Virus record (IMG/VR): IMGVR_UViG_3300050120_000152
Span: 62,001 to 126,000 of that record
Strand: one strand, 5' to 3'
Length of the DNA stretch: 64,000 nt
Origin: a virus
In this document: one piece after another, positions 42,305 through 50,524 of the stretch
Position numbering within the stretch: the stretch's first letter is position 1
How the letters are laid out: the number at the start of each line of letters is the position of its first letter
The notes under the pieces: model-generated
The model's database searches: none
What the model saw: the letters and a program-made list of their open reading frames with translations, nothing else
What the model was told of the DNA's origin: nothing
Made by a program: the position numbers and the translations under genes

Positions 42305-42475
42305 ATGTATACTGTAGTTTACGAATGGAACGGTCGTAGATCAGCTATTTATGATATCGTGTTGCAATGGGTAAAAGAAGAAGGCCGTCTTCCTATTGAA
42401 ACTATTAAAAAGTTTTTGATAGGAGATGCTGAACCCAAACTGTCTGCTCGTTTCTATTACATCCGAAAGGATTGA
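42305..42475 (+). CDS. Small hypothetical protein
   Basis: 56 aa, MYTVVYEWNGRRSAIYDI, start set by aaggag 8 nt upstream. Basic/hydrophobic, no family. It lies just before rIIA. Confidence 0.65.
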   Translation: MYTVVYEWNGRRSAIYDIVLQWVKEEGRLPIETIKKFLIGDAEPKLSARFYYIRKD

Positions 42476-42500
42476 CATAAATATTCCCATTACATATAAT
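42472..42500 (+). promoter_or_regulatory. rIIA promoter
   Basis: TTGACA at 42472-42477, a 17-bp spacer and TATAAT at 42495-42500: full -10 and -35 consensus. The -10 overlaps a frame-matched ATG (42499) that is therefore unlikely to be the real start. Confidence 0.85.
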
Positions 42501-42531
42501 GGGAGTACTTCAACTATTACTGGATCATTTA

Positions 42532-44733
42532 ATGATTATTCCAAATTCTAATCCCTTCGTGATTCAGTCTCAAAATCTTGTTAGTCATGATTTTGGTGCT
42601 AAGTTGGATGGCAAATTCTTTAAAATGATTACCGAATCGCAGTATGAGAACAAAATTGGTTCTCCTGTGCGAGAATTATCGTGTAATGCCTTGGATTCAC
42701 ATAATTCTGTTGGGAAAGGCAATATTCCATTTGAAATTCATTTACCATCGGTTTATGAACCGTGGTTCAGTGTGCGTGACTTTGGTTCAGGCATGTCTGA
42801 TGAATTTGTACAAACCACTTATACTACCTTTGGTGCCAGTACCAAAGATATTGCCAATGATGCTATTGGCGGGTTTGGGTTAGGATCGAAAACGCCGCTG
42901 GCATATACAGATAGCTTCTCAGTCTGTTCTATTTTTAACGGTGTGAAATCACATTACAGCGTCATTTATGGTGATACTGGTATTCCCGCATTGACAGCGT
43001 TTGACAGCGAACCCACTGATGACCCCAATGGCGTAGAAATTAAGTTTTCTGTTAAGTCAGACGATTATCGTAGTTTTTCTAATGAAGTAATCAAACAGTT
43101 GATGTTCTTCAAGGTTAAACCAACATTGCTTAACAATACGTTTAATGCTCAATTTCATGAAATCGAATATAAGGAAAATTTTGGTAATTTTAAGATTACC
43201 AATAGCGTTTCGGGAATGTGGATCGTTCAGGGTGAAGTTGGCTATCGTCTCGATAAAGCATTATTTGCGGAAAAAATTAAGGATAAAGACCAACTTGAAT
43301 TTTTCAATCTGTATAATAATGCGGTAATGTTTTTTGATATTGGAGATATTGAGGTTACTATCAGTCGTGAAGGTGTTTCTTATAGCCCGCATACAGTAGA
43401 ACATCTTGAGAAATTTGTAAGCATTCATGCACCCATCATCTATGGAAATATCAAAACACATATTGAAAATATGTCTTGTGATTGGGAGCGGTTATGCTAT
43501 CTGAACGAAGATTATACTAATCGTCGCTTTGCCGCATTAGCTGGCATGAAATTTGGTAAAGATGGCAATACTGGCGATATGAAGCTTTCTATTCATGGTA
43601 GTGGCAGTACAACTTATGGTATTACACTTACTTCAAATTGGCGTGTTAATAACATTAAAATGTGGAACATTTGTTCATTTGACAATACTAAGAAGACACG
43701 CGCGTATTTTAATGGGAATGAGTTTATTATCAATCCATCAAAAAATATTCGTATTTTTATCCGTGATGTAGCAAAATCTACTATTGGCAAAATGAAACAT
43801 TATATCAGTTCAAATTCTGAATATAATGTTTATATGATTGAACATCCTGATGGTGCTGCTAAAGTAAATGCAGAATTTATTGGAAATATTAAAAATTATT
43901 TTGGCGGAGTCGAAATTCAGCTGGCATCAAGTTTTCCAGAGCTTGATCGTTCAGCCCGTATTGCATCAAAGAATAGTCCAGTTGTGGTCTATAAAAATGA
44001 TGCTACTAAAAATGTAATATTTAACACCGAATCATTCTATCATTGGGATCGAATTTATGATGAAGAAGAAATTGAAGGTGGCTATTTCTTAATTTATGAT
44101 TCGTTTCCACGAATTAATGCAGCTATTAATGATCTTGAAATGATCAAAAAAGTTGTGTATGCGGGATTGTTTGATAAACCCATTTATATTATTAAACGTG
44201 AAAAATCAGCTTTGCTACGGGATAATCCAAATTTTAGTTGTCCTATCGTTAAGGCTCGTGAAATTATTGAAGAAAATGAAAAGAAGATTTTGAAATCTGA
44301 AGTGCAAATTCAACGTTATAAATTCGCACGGGCTGTTAACCAATATATTAATGGTGTTATCGGTAGTCCTAATGCGTCTCTTATGATAATCCCGGAGGAT
44401 GTTAATCGGTTGCCTACTAATAGTGTCCCAGCACGTATTAAGAAGATTCACAAAGTCAGTGAACGATACGTAGCACGTATCAATAAAATGATAGAAGAGC
44501 AGACACAACCCTTATTGAAAGCATTATTTGAAGAAAGAATCAAAGCATCATTTGACGATCAACAGAGTGTATTATCAAAAATTTATAATCATAATGATAC
44601 TGAAATGTTTTATGAGAAGTATCCCATGATTAAAGAATTGTACGGATCATATAACCGTTACGGCGAAAGCATAAAAATTCGTTCCAAAAATATGGTTGAT
44701 TACATTTTGACAGTTGACAAGGCAACTGCTTAA
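42532..44733 (+). CDS. rIIA: rIIA-like protein
   Basis: 733 aa from MIIPNSNPFVIQ, start placed after the promoter. The GHKL (MutL/Hsp90-type) ATPase domain is visible: VRELSCNALDSH (N-box Glu and Asn, about residue 45), FSVRDFGSGMS (G1 box, about 76) and IGGFGLGSKTPLAYTD (G2 region, about 112). T4 rIIA is a membrane-associated exclusion and lysis-timing factor. It precedes rIIB in the same orientation as in T4. Confidence 0.85.
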   Translation: MIIPNSNPFVIQSQNLVSHDFGAKLDGKFFKMITESQYENKIGSPVRELSCNALDSHNSVGKGNIPFEIHLPSVYEPWFSVRDFGSGMSDEFVQTTYTTFGASTKDIANDAIGGFGLGSKTPLAYTDSFSVCSIFNGVKSHYSVIYGDTGIPALTAFDSEPTDDPNGVEIKFSVKSDDYRSFSNEVIKQLMFFKVKPTLLNNTFNAQFHEIEYKENFGNFKITNSVSGMWIVQGEVGYRLDKALFAEKIKDKDQLEFFNLYNNAVMFFDIGDIEVTISREGVSYSPHTVEHLEKFVSIHAPIIYGNIKTHIENMSCDWERLCYLNEDYTNRRFAALAGMKFGKDGNTGDMKLSIHGSGSTTYGITLTSNWRVNNIKMWNICSFDNTKKTRAYFNGNEFIINPSKNIRIFIRDVAKSTIGKMKHYISSNSEYNVYMIEHPDGAAKVNAEFIGNIKNYFGGVEIQLASSFPELDRSARIASKNSPVVVYKNDATKNVIFNTESFYHWDRIYDEEEIEGGYFLIYDSFPRINAAINDLEMIKKVVYAGLFDKPIYIIKREKSALLRDNPNFSCPIVKAREIIEENEKKILKSEVQIQRYKFARAVNQYINGVIGSPNASLMIIPEDVNRLPTNSVPARIKKIHKVSERYVARINKMIEEQTQPLLKALFEERIKASFDDQQSVLSKIYNHNDTEMFYEKYPMIKELYGSYNRYGESIKIRSKNMVDYILTVDKATA

Positions 44734-44742
44734 CCGTAGAAT
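44714..44742 (+). promoter_or_regulatory. rIIB promoter inside the rIIA 3' end
   Basis: TTGACA at 44714-44719, a 17-bp spacer and TAGAAT at 44737-44742, with a leader of about 27 nt before rIIB. The -35 is within the last codons of rIIA. Confidence 0.65.
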
Positions 44743-44775
44743 GTCCAAATTATTCACAACATCGGAGAAACAATA

Positions 44776-45765
44776 ATGAGTGTACAACGCATCGCTTATC
44801 AATATAAACAAAATGGCAGTGTCGTCCTATATGTTAATGGTATGGTTACCATTGGTAAGGATGATGTAAATTATAATACTATCATTGCAGCCCTTAAAGC
44901 TGGAGATGATGATGCTGTCCGCCGTAGTATTACGGTAAAGAAGGCAATTGCCGATCTTACGGATGGTCGCGTTGAAATTTTTGGGAGTGAAGTTCATGTG
45001 GATAAGAAGCCATTGCCAAAAGCAGTCGCTGATCGAATCTTGACTCTTTTCCGCAATAATTTCAATTTGAATCCGGTTTTTCGTTTATTGGAAAATATCG
45101 AATCCAATCCTGAAAAATTCAGTCGTGATGAACTGTATTTGTTCTTGGAGCATAACAGCTTACCATTCACACCAGATGGTTGTTTCTTAGCCTATAAAAT
45201 GGTTCGTGGTGATTATTTTGATATCTACACTGGCAAGACTATCAAAAACGAAATTGGTTGTAGACCTGAAATGTTACGTTCGGACGTTGACCCAAATCGT
45301 CATAATACATGTTCGCGTGGTCTTCATTTCTGTTCGTTCGATTATCTTGACAAAGCATACAACATGGATAACGGTCAGCGTTTAATGGTCTTGAAGATTA
45401 ATCCAGCTGATGTAGTTAGTATTCCATCGGATTATAATAATTCCAAGGGTCGTACATGGCGTTATGAAGTGGTCGATGAGTTGCCACATTTTGTCGATGC
45501 CATTCCGAAGGATTTCACTGATAAGTATTCTGATGTGAAGGCTACTGACAATGCTCCTGTAAAGAAGGTTCCCCATGTCAAGGCTGACATTTCGGATAAG
45601 GCTCCTGCCAATTATTCGGCAAAGCTTTCGGAAGCTGATGTTCGCAAAATCAAAAAAATGCTCAAGGAAGATTGGACAATCGTTGGAATCGCCAATACGT
45701 TCGGAGTTTCGGCGCGACAGATTGCCCGAATTCGTGATGGCGAAGCATGGGCTGACGTTAAGTAA
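44776..45765 (+). CDS. rIIB: rIIB-like protein
   Basis: 329 aa. KDDVNYNTIIAALKAGDDDAV (N-terminal repeat), FLEHNSLPFTPDGCFLAYK and TCSRGLHFCSFDYL, the rIIB core, then a C-terminal HTH-like segment (LKEDWTIVGIANTFGVSARQ) not typical of T4 rIIB. rIIB pairs with rIIA in lysis/exclusion control. Ribosome site ggaga upstream. Confidence 0.82.
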   Translation: MSVQRIAYQYKQNGSVVLYVNGMVTIGKDDVNYNTIIAALKAGDDDAVRRSITVKKAIADLTDGRVEIFGSEVHVDKKPLPKAVADRILTLFRNNFNLNPVFRLLENIESNPEKFSRDELYLFLEHNSLPFTPDGCFLAYKMVRGDYFDIYTGKTIKNEIGCRPEMLRSDVDPNRHNTCSRGLHFCSFDYLDKAYNMDNGQRLMVLKINPADVVSIPSDYNNSKGRTWRYEVVDELPHFVDAIPKDFTDKYSDVKATDNAPVKKVPHVKADISDKAPANYSAKLSEADVRKIKKMLKEDWTIVGIANTFGVSARQIARIRDGEAWADVK

Positions 45766-45771
45766 TAGAAG

Positions 45772-45797
45772 AGGGCGATGAATATTCATCGCCCTTT
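45772..45797 (+). terminator. Intrinsic terminator after rIIB
   Basis: A 9-11-bp GC-containing stem (45772-45782 with 45783-45793 in a near-perfect palindrome), followed by a T run (to 45799). Confidence 0.85.
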
Positions 45798-45801
45798 TTA
45801 C

Positions 45802-45829
45802 TTGACATGTATGAGCATTGACGTATAAT
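45802..45829 (+). promoter_or_regulatory. Promoter giving a leaderless mRNA for the deaminase
   Basis: TTGACA at 45802-45807, a 16-bp spacer and TATAAT at 45824-45829. The ATG at 45836 starts 6 nt after the -10 box. The promoter follows the rIIB terminator directly. Confidence 0.8.
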
Positions 45830-45835
45830 GGATTA

Positions 45836-46234
45836 ATGATAACTCCATACGAACTAAGAAATCTAAGATGTTTGAAATTGATTGCAACGAATCTTACCCA
45901 TGGTTTGCGGTGTAAGCATGCTGCCATGTTGACTGTTGGTGGAAAAATTATTAGCATTGGTGTGAATAAAGCTAAGAGTGATCCTTTACAGAAACGGTAT
46001 ACTCGTCATGCTGCATTGTCATGGACGCATGCTGAAGTAGATTGTCTCAAAGGTATTGAAATTGATTTGAAACGTGCTACACTATATGTAATACGTACTG
46101 ATGATAACGGTAATCTTATGGAAAGTTGTCCCTGTAGTGGATGCCGGTCATTAATCAATGAATTAAAAATCCCACGAATCGTGCATAGTACGACAGATGG
46201 GCAAATTATAGAATTACTCACTAAAGAGAAATAA
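45836..46234 (+). CDS. Cytidine/deoxycytidylate deaminase-like protein
   Basis: 132 aa from MITPYELRNLRCLKL, start placed at the predicted transcription start. THAEVDCLKG (HAE) and ESCPCSGCRSLINE (PCxxC) are the zinc site. A distant member of the CDA/dCMP deaminase family; the substrate may be dCMP or a tRNA base. It is the second deaminase here. Confidence 0.78.
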   Translation: MITPYELRNLRCLKLIATNLTHGLRCKHAAMLTVGGKIISIGVNKAKSDPLQKRYTRHAALSWTHAEVDCLKGIEIDLKRATLYVIRTDDNGNLMESCPCSGCRSLINELKIPRIVHSTTDGQIIELLTKEK

Positions 46235-46236
46235 TT

Positions 46237-46689
46237 ATGGATAGTTGGAAAATTACACCAAAAAATACATCATATCGTTTTTTAAATCGTTGGTCGAAAG
46301 CTGATTTAAAGCATCAGACCTTTTGTAGTTATTATCGTTTGGTTGTTCTTAATATACTCAAAGTGTTTATGATTGGTATGATATTACCTTCTATGGTAGT
46401 AGCATTCGCATTAATTACCGGAGTTATTCTACCAGAGAGGCTTAATAATTTTTATGGTGTAACAGAATTCAATATTGCAGTTTATGGGTTTCTATGTTGT
46501 ATGCTATGTATTTTGGGCATATTTGCTGGTATTTTTTATTCAATTGGATTGGGAATTACTTGGTTAGTGGATTGGTTAGCGGAAAAACGTCAAGATAATA
46601 AAAAAGAATCCAATCCAAATATCGTTTGGACTTGGATTAAAACTAAGAAGCAGAAATTCTGTCCATTTGTCGAAATCATCAAGGAATAA
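46237..46689 (+). CDS. Membrane protein, paralog A
   Basis: 150 aa. Two to three membrane segments (about residues 40-65 and 82-112), the motif FLNRW near residue 15 and FCSYY near 32, and a C-terminal KFCPFVEIIKE. The next protein shares the same order of motifs (YLSRW, FCSYY, NFCSTIEFE) and is likely a paralog. Confidence 0.7.
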   Translation: MDSWKITPKNTSYRFLNRWSKADLKHQTFCSYYRLVVLNILKVFMIGMILPSMVVAFALITGVILPERLNNFYGVTEFNIAVYGFLCCMLCILGIFAGIFYSIGLGITWLVDWLAEKRQDNKKESNPNIVWTWIKTKKQKFCPFVEIIKE

Positions 46690-46691
46690 TT

Positions 46692-47258
46692 ATGACCTTC
46701 ATCATCAAGAAAACTAGCTCGTCTTTCAAATATCTTTCACGTTGGAAGAATAATTACAAAGCATTTGCTAAAGACGGTAAGTTTGTATGGTATTATAATG
46801 ATAGTATTGATGCTAGTGACTGGTATTCTCGGAATATTGCAAGAGATTTTTGTTCCTATTATCATGATGTATTAAAATTAATGTTTTTTCATTTTTGTAT
46901 ATCATTATTGGTTCCGTCATTGTTAATTCTTGTATTAATGTTATTTGGTGGAATTTATGTCCCACCAAATGTAACATTAACATCATTATTGTATATTATC
47001 GCAAGTTTGCCAGCAACAATGGGGGTATTATTTTGTGTAGCATTTGTGGTGGTAGCTTTCATAGAAAATGTATGGCCTAAAATTAAAAATTGGGTTAGAA
47101 AATTGTTACCTGAACGTAAGCCACGTCCTGATGCATCAAATAACACACCAAAACAACCCAGTGTGCTTGCAATGTGGTATGATGGCTTCAAGGGCAATTT
47201 CTGCTCCACTATTGAATTTGAAGTAGAGAACCATGATCAAACTATTCACCCCGAATAA
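46692..47258 (+). CDS. Membrane protein, paralog B
   Basis: 188 aa. Motifs KYLSRWK and DFCSYYHDV match the preceding protein, as does the terminal GNFCSTIEFE. Two membrane segments (about residues 68-92 and 100-125) followed by a basic loop (RKLLPERKPRP). Its 3' end overlaps the TilS gene by 26 nt. Not recognised beyond the duplication. Confidence 0.7.
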   Translation: MTFIIKKTSSSFKYLSRWKNNYKAFAKDGKFVWYYNDSIDASDWYSRNIARDFCSYYHDVLKLMFFHFCISLLVPSLLILVLMLFGGIYVPPNVTLTSLLYIIASLPATMGVLFCVAFVVVAFIENVWPKIKNWVRKLLPERKPRPDASNNTPKQPSVLAMWYDGFKGNFCSTIEFEVENHDQTIHPE

Positions 47259-47853
47259 TAGTAAACCTTGGACAGGTAATTTTGCGATTGCCTGTTCTGG
47301 TGGTTTTGATAGTATGGCAGTTGCACATTTCTTTATTAAAGGAAAACGTAAGCCTACTATTTTGCATGTAAATCATTCAACGGGAAATGATGCAGCAGAA
47401 GCTGAAGTATTACATTTTTGCACTCAGAATGAGTTGAAAATGTTTACTTATAAAGTTAATCCTGCGGATAAGCTTAAGAAAGAGTCTTGGGAAGAATTTT
47501 GGCGTAATGAAAGAATCAAGGCTTTTCGAACAGTAGACATGCCAGTGATCACAGGTCATAATTTGGATGATGCTATGGAAACTTGGATGTTTGGGGCTAT
47601 GCATGGGCAACCAAAGCTTATTCCATACAACACCAACAATGTTTATAGACCTTTCTTGCTTACTCCGAAGGATGATCTTCGCAATTATTGCATTAAGCAT
47701 AAGATTAGCTGGAATGAAGATAAAAGTAACAAAGATAATAAGTATGCTCGTAATAGAATTCGCAACAATATCATGCCAGAAGTATTAAAAATCAACGCCG
47801 GTTTCCCCACAGTTGTCGCCCGTAAATATAGAGAAATGTATGAAAAATCCTGA
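47233..47853 (+). CDS. tilS: tRNA(Ile)-lysidine synthetase TilS
   Basis: 206 aa, the catalytic N-terminal domain only. IACSGGFDSMAVAHFF is the PP-loop, TILHVNHSTG the His loop, ITGHNLDDAMETW and EDKSNKDNKYARNRIRNNI the tRNA-Ile2-specific active-site segments. TilS converts C34 of CAU-anticodon tRNA-Ile to lysidine so it reads AUA. The C-terminal domains of bacterial TilS are missing, as in other minimal TilS. CAU-type tRNA-like genes lie at 57731 and 57832. Confidence 0.92.
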   Translation: MIKLFTPNNSKPWTGNFAIACSGGFDSMAVAHFFIKGKRKPTILHVNHSTGNDAAEAEVLHFCTQNELKMFTYKVNPADKLKKESWEEFWRNERIKAFRTVDMPVITGHNLDDAMETWMFGAMHGQPKLIPYNTNNVYRPFLLTPKDDLRNYCIKHKISWNEDKSNKDNKYARNRIRNNIMPEVLKINAGFPTVVARKYREMYEKS

Positions 47854-48268
47854 TAATTTTGCAAAAAATACCATTGATCGTTATTTGGCTGATGATGATG
47901 ATAACCCACCACCAAAGTCTTATGCTGTTGATAAGTCTTGTGCTGTTGATACAGTCATCAAAATGCTCATTGTAGCCAACCGTAAAGCTATTCAAGATCA
48001 CTTACAATCTATTTTTGATTATGTGCGTAAATCTGCCGACTCTACTGAAAATTTGGCTGATGGTACGATTTATAATTTCCATAAAGGATTTCGCTCATAT
48101 AATGTAGTTGAATCTGTCGGTGACTCTCGTTCACCTGATTATCTATGCATTGATATGGTATTTTATAATTTATTGAATGCAGAGCATTCGTTTTACAATA
48201 CCATTTCGGCATCGGTGTATCGACATAGCATGTTTGAAAACGCACCGTTTGAAGATGACAATGAATAA
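47840..48268 (+). CDS. Hypothetical protein
   Basis: 142 aa starting MKNPDNFAKNTIDRYLADDDD, overlapping TilS by 14 nt. Contains a KSYAVDKSCAVD repeat. Longer starts would extend into TilS and are less likely. Not recognised. Confidence 0.6.
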   Translation: MKNPDNFAKNTIDRYLADDDDNPPPKSYAVDKSCAVDTVIKMLIVANRKAIQDHLQSIFDYVRKSADSTENLADGTIYNFHKGFRSYNVVESVGDSRSPDYLCIDMVFYNLLNAEHSFYNTISASVYRHSMFENAPFEDDNE

Positions 48269-48485
48269 TAGTTTACCTAAAATGAGTAATACCGCATCAG
48301 CAAGTGATCCAAGCGAAGAGTTTTCGTGGACGTGGATTCAATTTTCACCAGAGTATGATCATGGTATGTGGTATTCTACCGAAAAGGATGCTGAGGATGC
48401 AGCCTTAGATAATTATCATCATTTTGGCCCGACGATGAAACAATCAGTATTGATTATTAAGGCTTACAAAGGATGGAATTTATGA
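48261..48485 (+). CDS. Hypothetical protein
   Basis: 74 aa from MNNSLPKMSNTASAS, start chosen because GAAG precedes by 6 nt (48255 and 48282 are alternatives). Contains FSWTWIQFSPEYDHGMWY. Overlaps both neighbours. No family recognised. Confidence 0.55.
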   Translation: MNNSLPKMSNTASASDPSEEFSWTWIQFSPEYDHGMWYSTEKDAEDAALDNYHHFGPTMKQSVLIIKAYKGWNL

Positions 48486-48961
48486 ACGATATTCAAATGT
48501 TTTATCTAAATGATGCCAGTAATGGTAGACCAACTTACGATCAAGTTATGGCTGCAACGCCAGAATGGATCGAAGGCACTCATGATTGGGTTCAGCGTGC
48601 ATTCCCTAATTTTGAACCAAGTGAGATTGTATCAGATGCTCCGGTATTGGACGAATTTACCTTAATTATTCTTAAGGATAGTCATGTACAGGCACGGATT
48701 TATTCATTAGTATTCAAATATTTGAATCACTACGCCCATATTTCAGATGAAAGTAGATTACCGCATAATAATCGTCGTGTAACGCGCCTCATCAAATTCT
48801 TAATCATGTTGGGATATGAAGATGCCGCCAAAACGGTGTTTATGACATGTCGTAGTTTATTATATGAATGGAATAACGAAACGATCTTGCCATTTGATAT
48901 TAGCACTGCTATTATGTATTGGAGAGAAGCATTAACTTATAAAAGAGAAAATAATGAATAG
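48482..48961 (+). CDS. Hypothetical protein
   Basis: 159 aa from MNDIQMFYLNDAS, start after aagga. Mostly helical, with many aromatic residues (WNNE, MYWREAL). Overlaps the next gene by 8 nt. Not recognised. Confidence 0.65.
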   Translation: MNDIQMFYLNDASNGRPTYDQVMAATPEWIEGTHDWVQRAFPNFEPSEIVSDAPVLDEFTLIILKDSHVQARIYSLVFKYLNHYAHISDESRLPHNNRRVTRLIKFLIMLGYEDAAKTVFMTCRSLLYEWNNETILPFDISTAIMYWREALTYKRENNE

Positions 48962-49271
48962 AGCAGAGTTAACAAATCATTTGAAGATATTGCAATTTGA
49001 CCAAGCTTCAAATATTAAGTTTTATAAAATTTTGTGGTCACGATTGACTGAATTGGATATTCCATCAGATGATGCTACAAAGATTGCATCGACCGTGGAA
49101 TACGATTTTTCAAATGTTCCAGAAGACAACGATAGCTTGAGTGAATTTGCAACCGAGTATGCAGATTATTGTCTAAAGGTTTATAAAAATATTCGTTTAA
49201 ATGGTGTGCGTGATATTACTCCATTGTTACGATATTTCAAAACCTTTAAATTAGAAATTTCTGGATTATGA
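48954..49271 (+). CDS. Hypothetical protein
   Basis: 105 aa, acidic, with SEFATEYADYCLKVYKNI. Overlaps the previous gene by 8 nt. No motif recognised. Confidence 0.6.
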   Translation: MNRAELTNHLKILQFDQASNIKFYKILWSRLTELDIPSDDATKIASTVEYDFSNVPEDNDSLSEFATEYADYCLKVYKNIRLNGVRDITPLLRYFKTFKLEISGL

Positions 49272-49300
49272 AATCCGAATAAAATTATTAGGAATAAATT

Positions 49301-49546
49301 ATGAACGATTTAATGAAAGTGGTAAAAGAATTATTGACTCAGTATGATAATTATGGTACTGTATCCGAGAAAATTATGGATGAGCTTGAAGAAGCTTACG
49401 AATGTTCCATTTTTAAGACAAGTTCAGTGTTAAATTCTGAATTAGGTTTAGGTGATTTGAATTTTCCTGAACATGCTCCGACCGAAACCGTTGTTTATGA
49501 AGCTGGTGCAGCATTGACTGATGCTCAGCATAATGATGAATTTTAA
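49301..49546 (+). CDS. Hypothetical protein
   Basis: 81 aa, acidic, ribosome site aggaataaa before the ATG. No motif recognised. The tRNA promoter starts 4 bp after its stop. Confidence 0.6.
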   Translation: MNDLMKVVKELLTQYDNYGTVSEKIMDELEEAYECSIFKTSSVLNSELGLGDLNFPEHAPTETVVYEAGAALTDAQHNDEF

Positions 49547-49549
49547 TAC

Positions 49550-49578
49550 TTGACATTAAATTATTTGTGAAGTAGTAT
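49550..49578 (+). promoter_or_regulatory. Promoter of the first tRNA cluster
   Basis: TTGACA at 49550-49555, a 17-bp spacer and TAGTAT at 49573-49578, 14 bp before the first tRNA at 49592. Confidence 0.65.
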
Positions 49579-49591
49579 AAATAGATTATAT

Positions 49592-49669
49592 GGGCTATTG
49601 AAGGGAATTGGTCTACCTACCATCCTTAGAAGTTGGTGTTTCTCGGTTCGAATCCGAGGTAGCCCACCA
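49592..49669 (+). tRNA. tRNA with UAG anticodon (Leu codon CUA), class I shape
   Basis: Acceptor GGGCTAT/GTAGCCC (one G-U), T arm 49642-49658 (loop TTCGAAT), discriminator A, encoded CCA 49667-49669. The anticodon loop CTTAGAA gives anticodon TAG at 49627-49629, but the stem has one T-T mismatch. The variable loop is only 5 nt, whereas bacterial tRNA-Leu normally has a long variable arm. Assignment to Leu rests on the anticodon alone. Confidence 0.8.
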
Positions 49670-49675
49670 AATTAT

Positions 49676-49758
49676 GCCGATGTGGGGGAACGTATACCCA
49701 GCACGCTAAGGACGTGCCGCCGCAAGGCATGCAGGTTCAAGTCCTGTCATCGGTACCA
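49676..49758 (+). tRNA. tRNA-Leu (AAG anticodon)
   Basis: Acceptor GCCGATG/CATCGGT, T arm 49731-49747, discriminator A, CCA at 49756-49758. Anticodon stem GCACG/CGTGC with loop CTAAGGA gives AAG (49708-49710). A proper long variable arm (stem GCC-GCAA-GGC) marks it as class II, as expected for Leu. A34 in a bacterial-type tRNA-Leu is uncommon. Confidence 0.87.
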
Positions 49759-49769
49759 AATTTAAATCT

Positions 49770-49823
49770 TAGGGACTGATGATTGTAAGACCCAAGTGAA
49801 ACTAGCGTTCTAGTAACAATCAA
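49770..49823 (+). other. Structured spacer between tRNAs
   Basis: GATTGT near 49781 pairs with ACAATC near 49816, and inside it ACTAG-CGTT-CTAGT forms a hairpin. There is no acceptor stem or CCA. It may be a processing signal, a tRNA relic or a small RNA. Confidence 0.45.
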
Positions 49824-49826
49824 TAT

Positions 49827-49906
49827 ACCGCTGTTGGGCAATGGAGGCCCGCCAGAATACGAATCTGGTATAACACATGTTGGTTCGAATCCAATCAGCG
49901 GTGCCA
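49827..49906 (+). tRNA. tRNA-Arg (ACG anticodon)
   Basis: Acceptor ACCGCTG/CAGCGGT with full pairing, D arm GGGC/GCCC, anticodon stem CCAGA/TCTGG with loop ATACGAA giving ACG (49859-49861), T loop TTCGAAT, discriminator G, CCA 49904-49906. The variable region is about 10 nt. A34 would normally be converted to inosine by the host TadA to read CGN. Confidence 0.9.
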
Positions 49907-49909
49907 CTT

Positions 49910-49937
49910 AAAAAGCTCTCAATTGAGAGCTTTTTGT
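49910..49937 (+). terminator. Terminator of the first tRNA cluster
   Basis: An 11-bp stem (49910-49920 with 49925-49935), loop AATT, with flanking A and T tracts. Confidence 0.88.
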
Positions 49938-50015
49938 TTAGCCCAATATTCGTTTGGTGGTTTTTATTCCACATTTTTAAATAAATTTTACGTAAATCTA
50001 AACACGGATTTATAT

Positions 50016-50044
50016 TTGCAATTCATTATAGCTCCTGCTATAAT
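50016..50044 (+). promoter_or_regulatory. Promoter giving a leaderless mRNA for the 50051 gene
   Basis: TTGCAA at 50016-50021, a 17-bp spacer and TATAAT at 50039-50044. The ATG at 50051 is 6 nt after the -10 box, without a ribosome site. Confidence 0.75.
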
Positions 50045-50050
50045 GATCAC

Positions 50051-50254
50051 ATGAATAATAACACACAAAAATTACTTGAACGGGATGCAAAACGCTATCG
50101 AGCGTTGATGAGGCATTTTAAGCATGATCATATCTGGTACGACGTCATGGGTTCGCCTGAAGGTATGGGTAGAAGTGTGAATGAAGTATTAGACAATTTA
50201 GTTAATGATCCTAAAACTTATTATGTCTATGATTATAGTTATACAATTAATTAA
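50051..50254 (+). CDS. Small hypothetical protein
   Basis: 67 aa, MNNNTQKLLERDAKRYRAL, then HFKHDHIWYD, ending VYDYSYTIN. Translation probably starts on a leaderless mRNA. No family recognised. Confidence 0.65.
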   Translation: MNNNTQKLLERDAKRYRALMRHFKHDHIWYDVMGSPEGMGRSVNEVLDNLVNDPKTYYVYDYSYTIN

Positions 50255-50266
50255 AGGTAATTTCTT

Positions 50267-50515
50267 ATGTCCACATCATCTAACGATATTTCACAATGGT
50301 TCGATCATGGATGCAACACAAAAGCCACCCATTTGATTGTTGTATGCGATACCTATGATTGGGATGATTACCCAGTTTATGTAAAGTCGAGTGAAAACGT
50401 CCGCGAAGTGTTTGAACATTATTCTGATAAAAACATGCAGCGCGTAATGGAAGTCTATAATCTAAAAGAAGATAAAGAGACGCAGCTACAACAAACACGA
50501 TCATTTAATTTTTGA
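50267..50515 (+). CDS. Hypothetical protein
   Basis: 82 aa. LIVVCDTYDWDDYPVYVKS followed by a helical EVFEHYSDKNMQRVMEVY. Ribosome site aaaggt upstream. No family recognised. Confidence 0.6.
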   Translation: MSTSSNDISQWFDHGCNTKATHLIVVCDTYDWDDYPVYVKSSENVREVFEHYSDKNMQRVMEVYNLKEDKETQLQQTRSFNF

Positions 50516-50524
50516 GGTATTATT

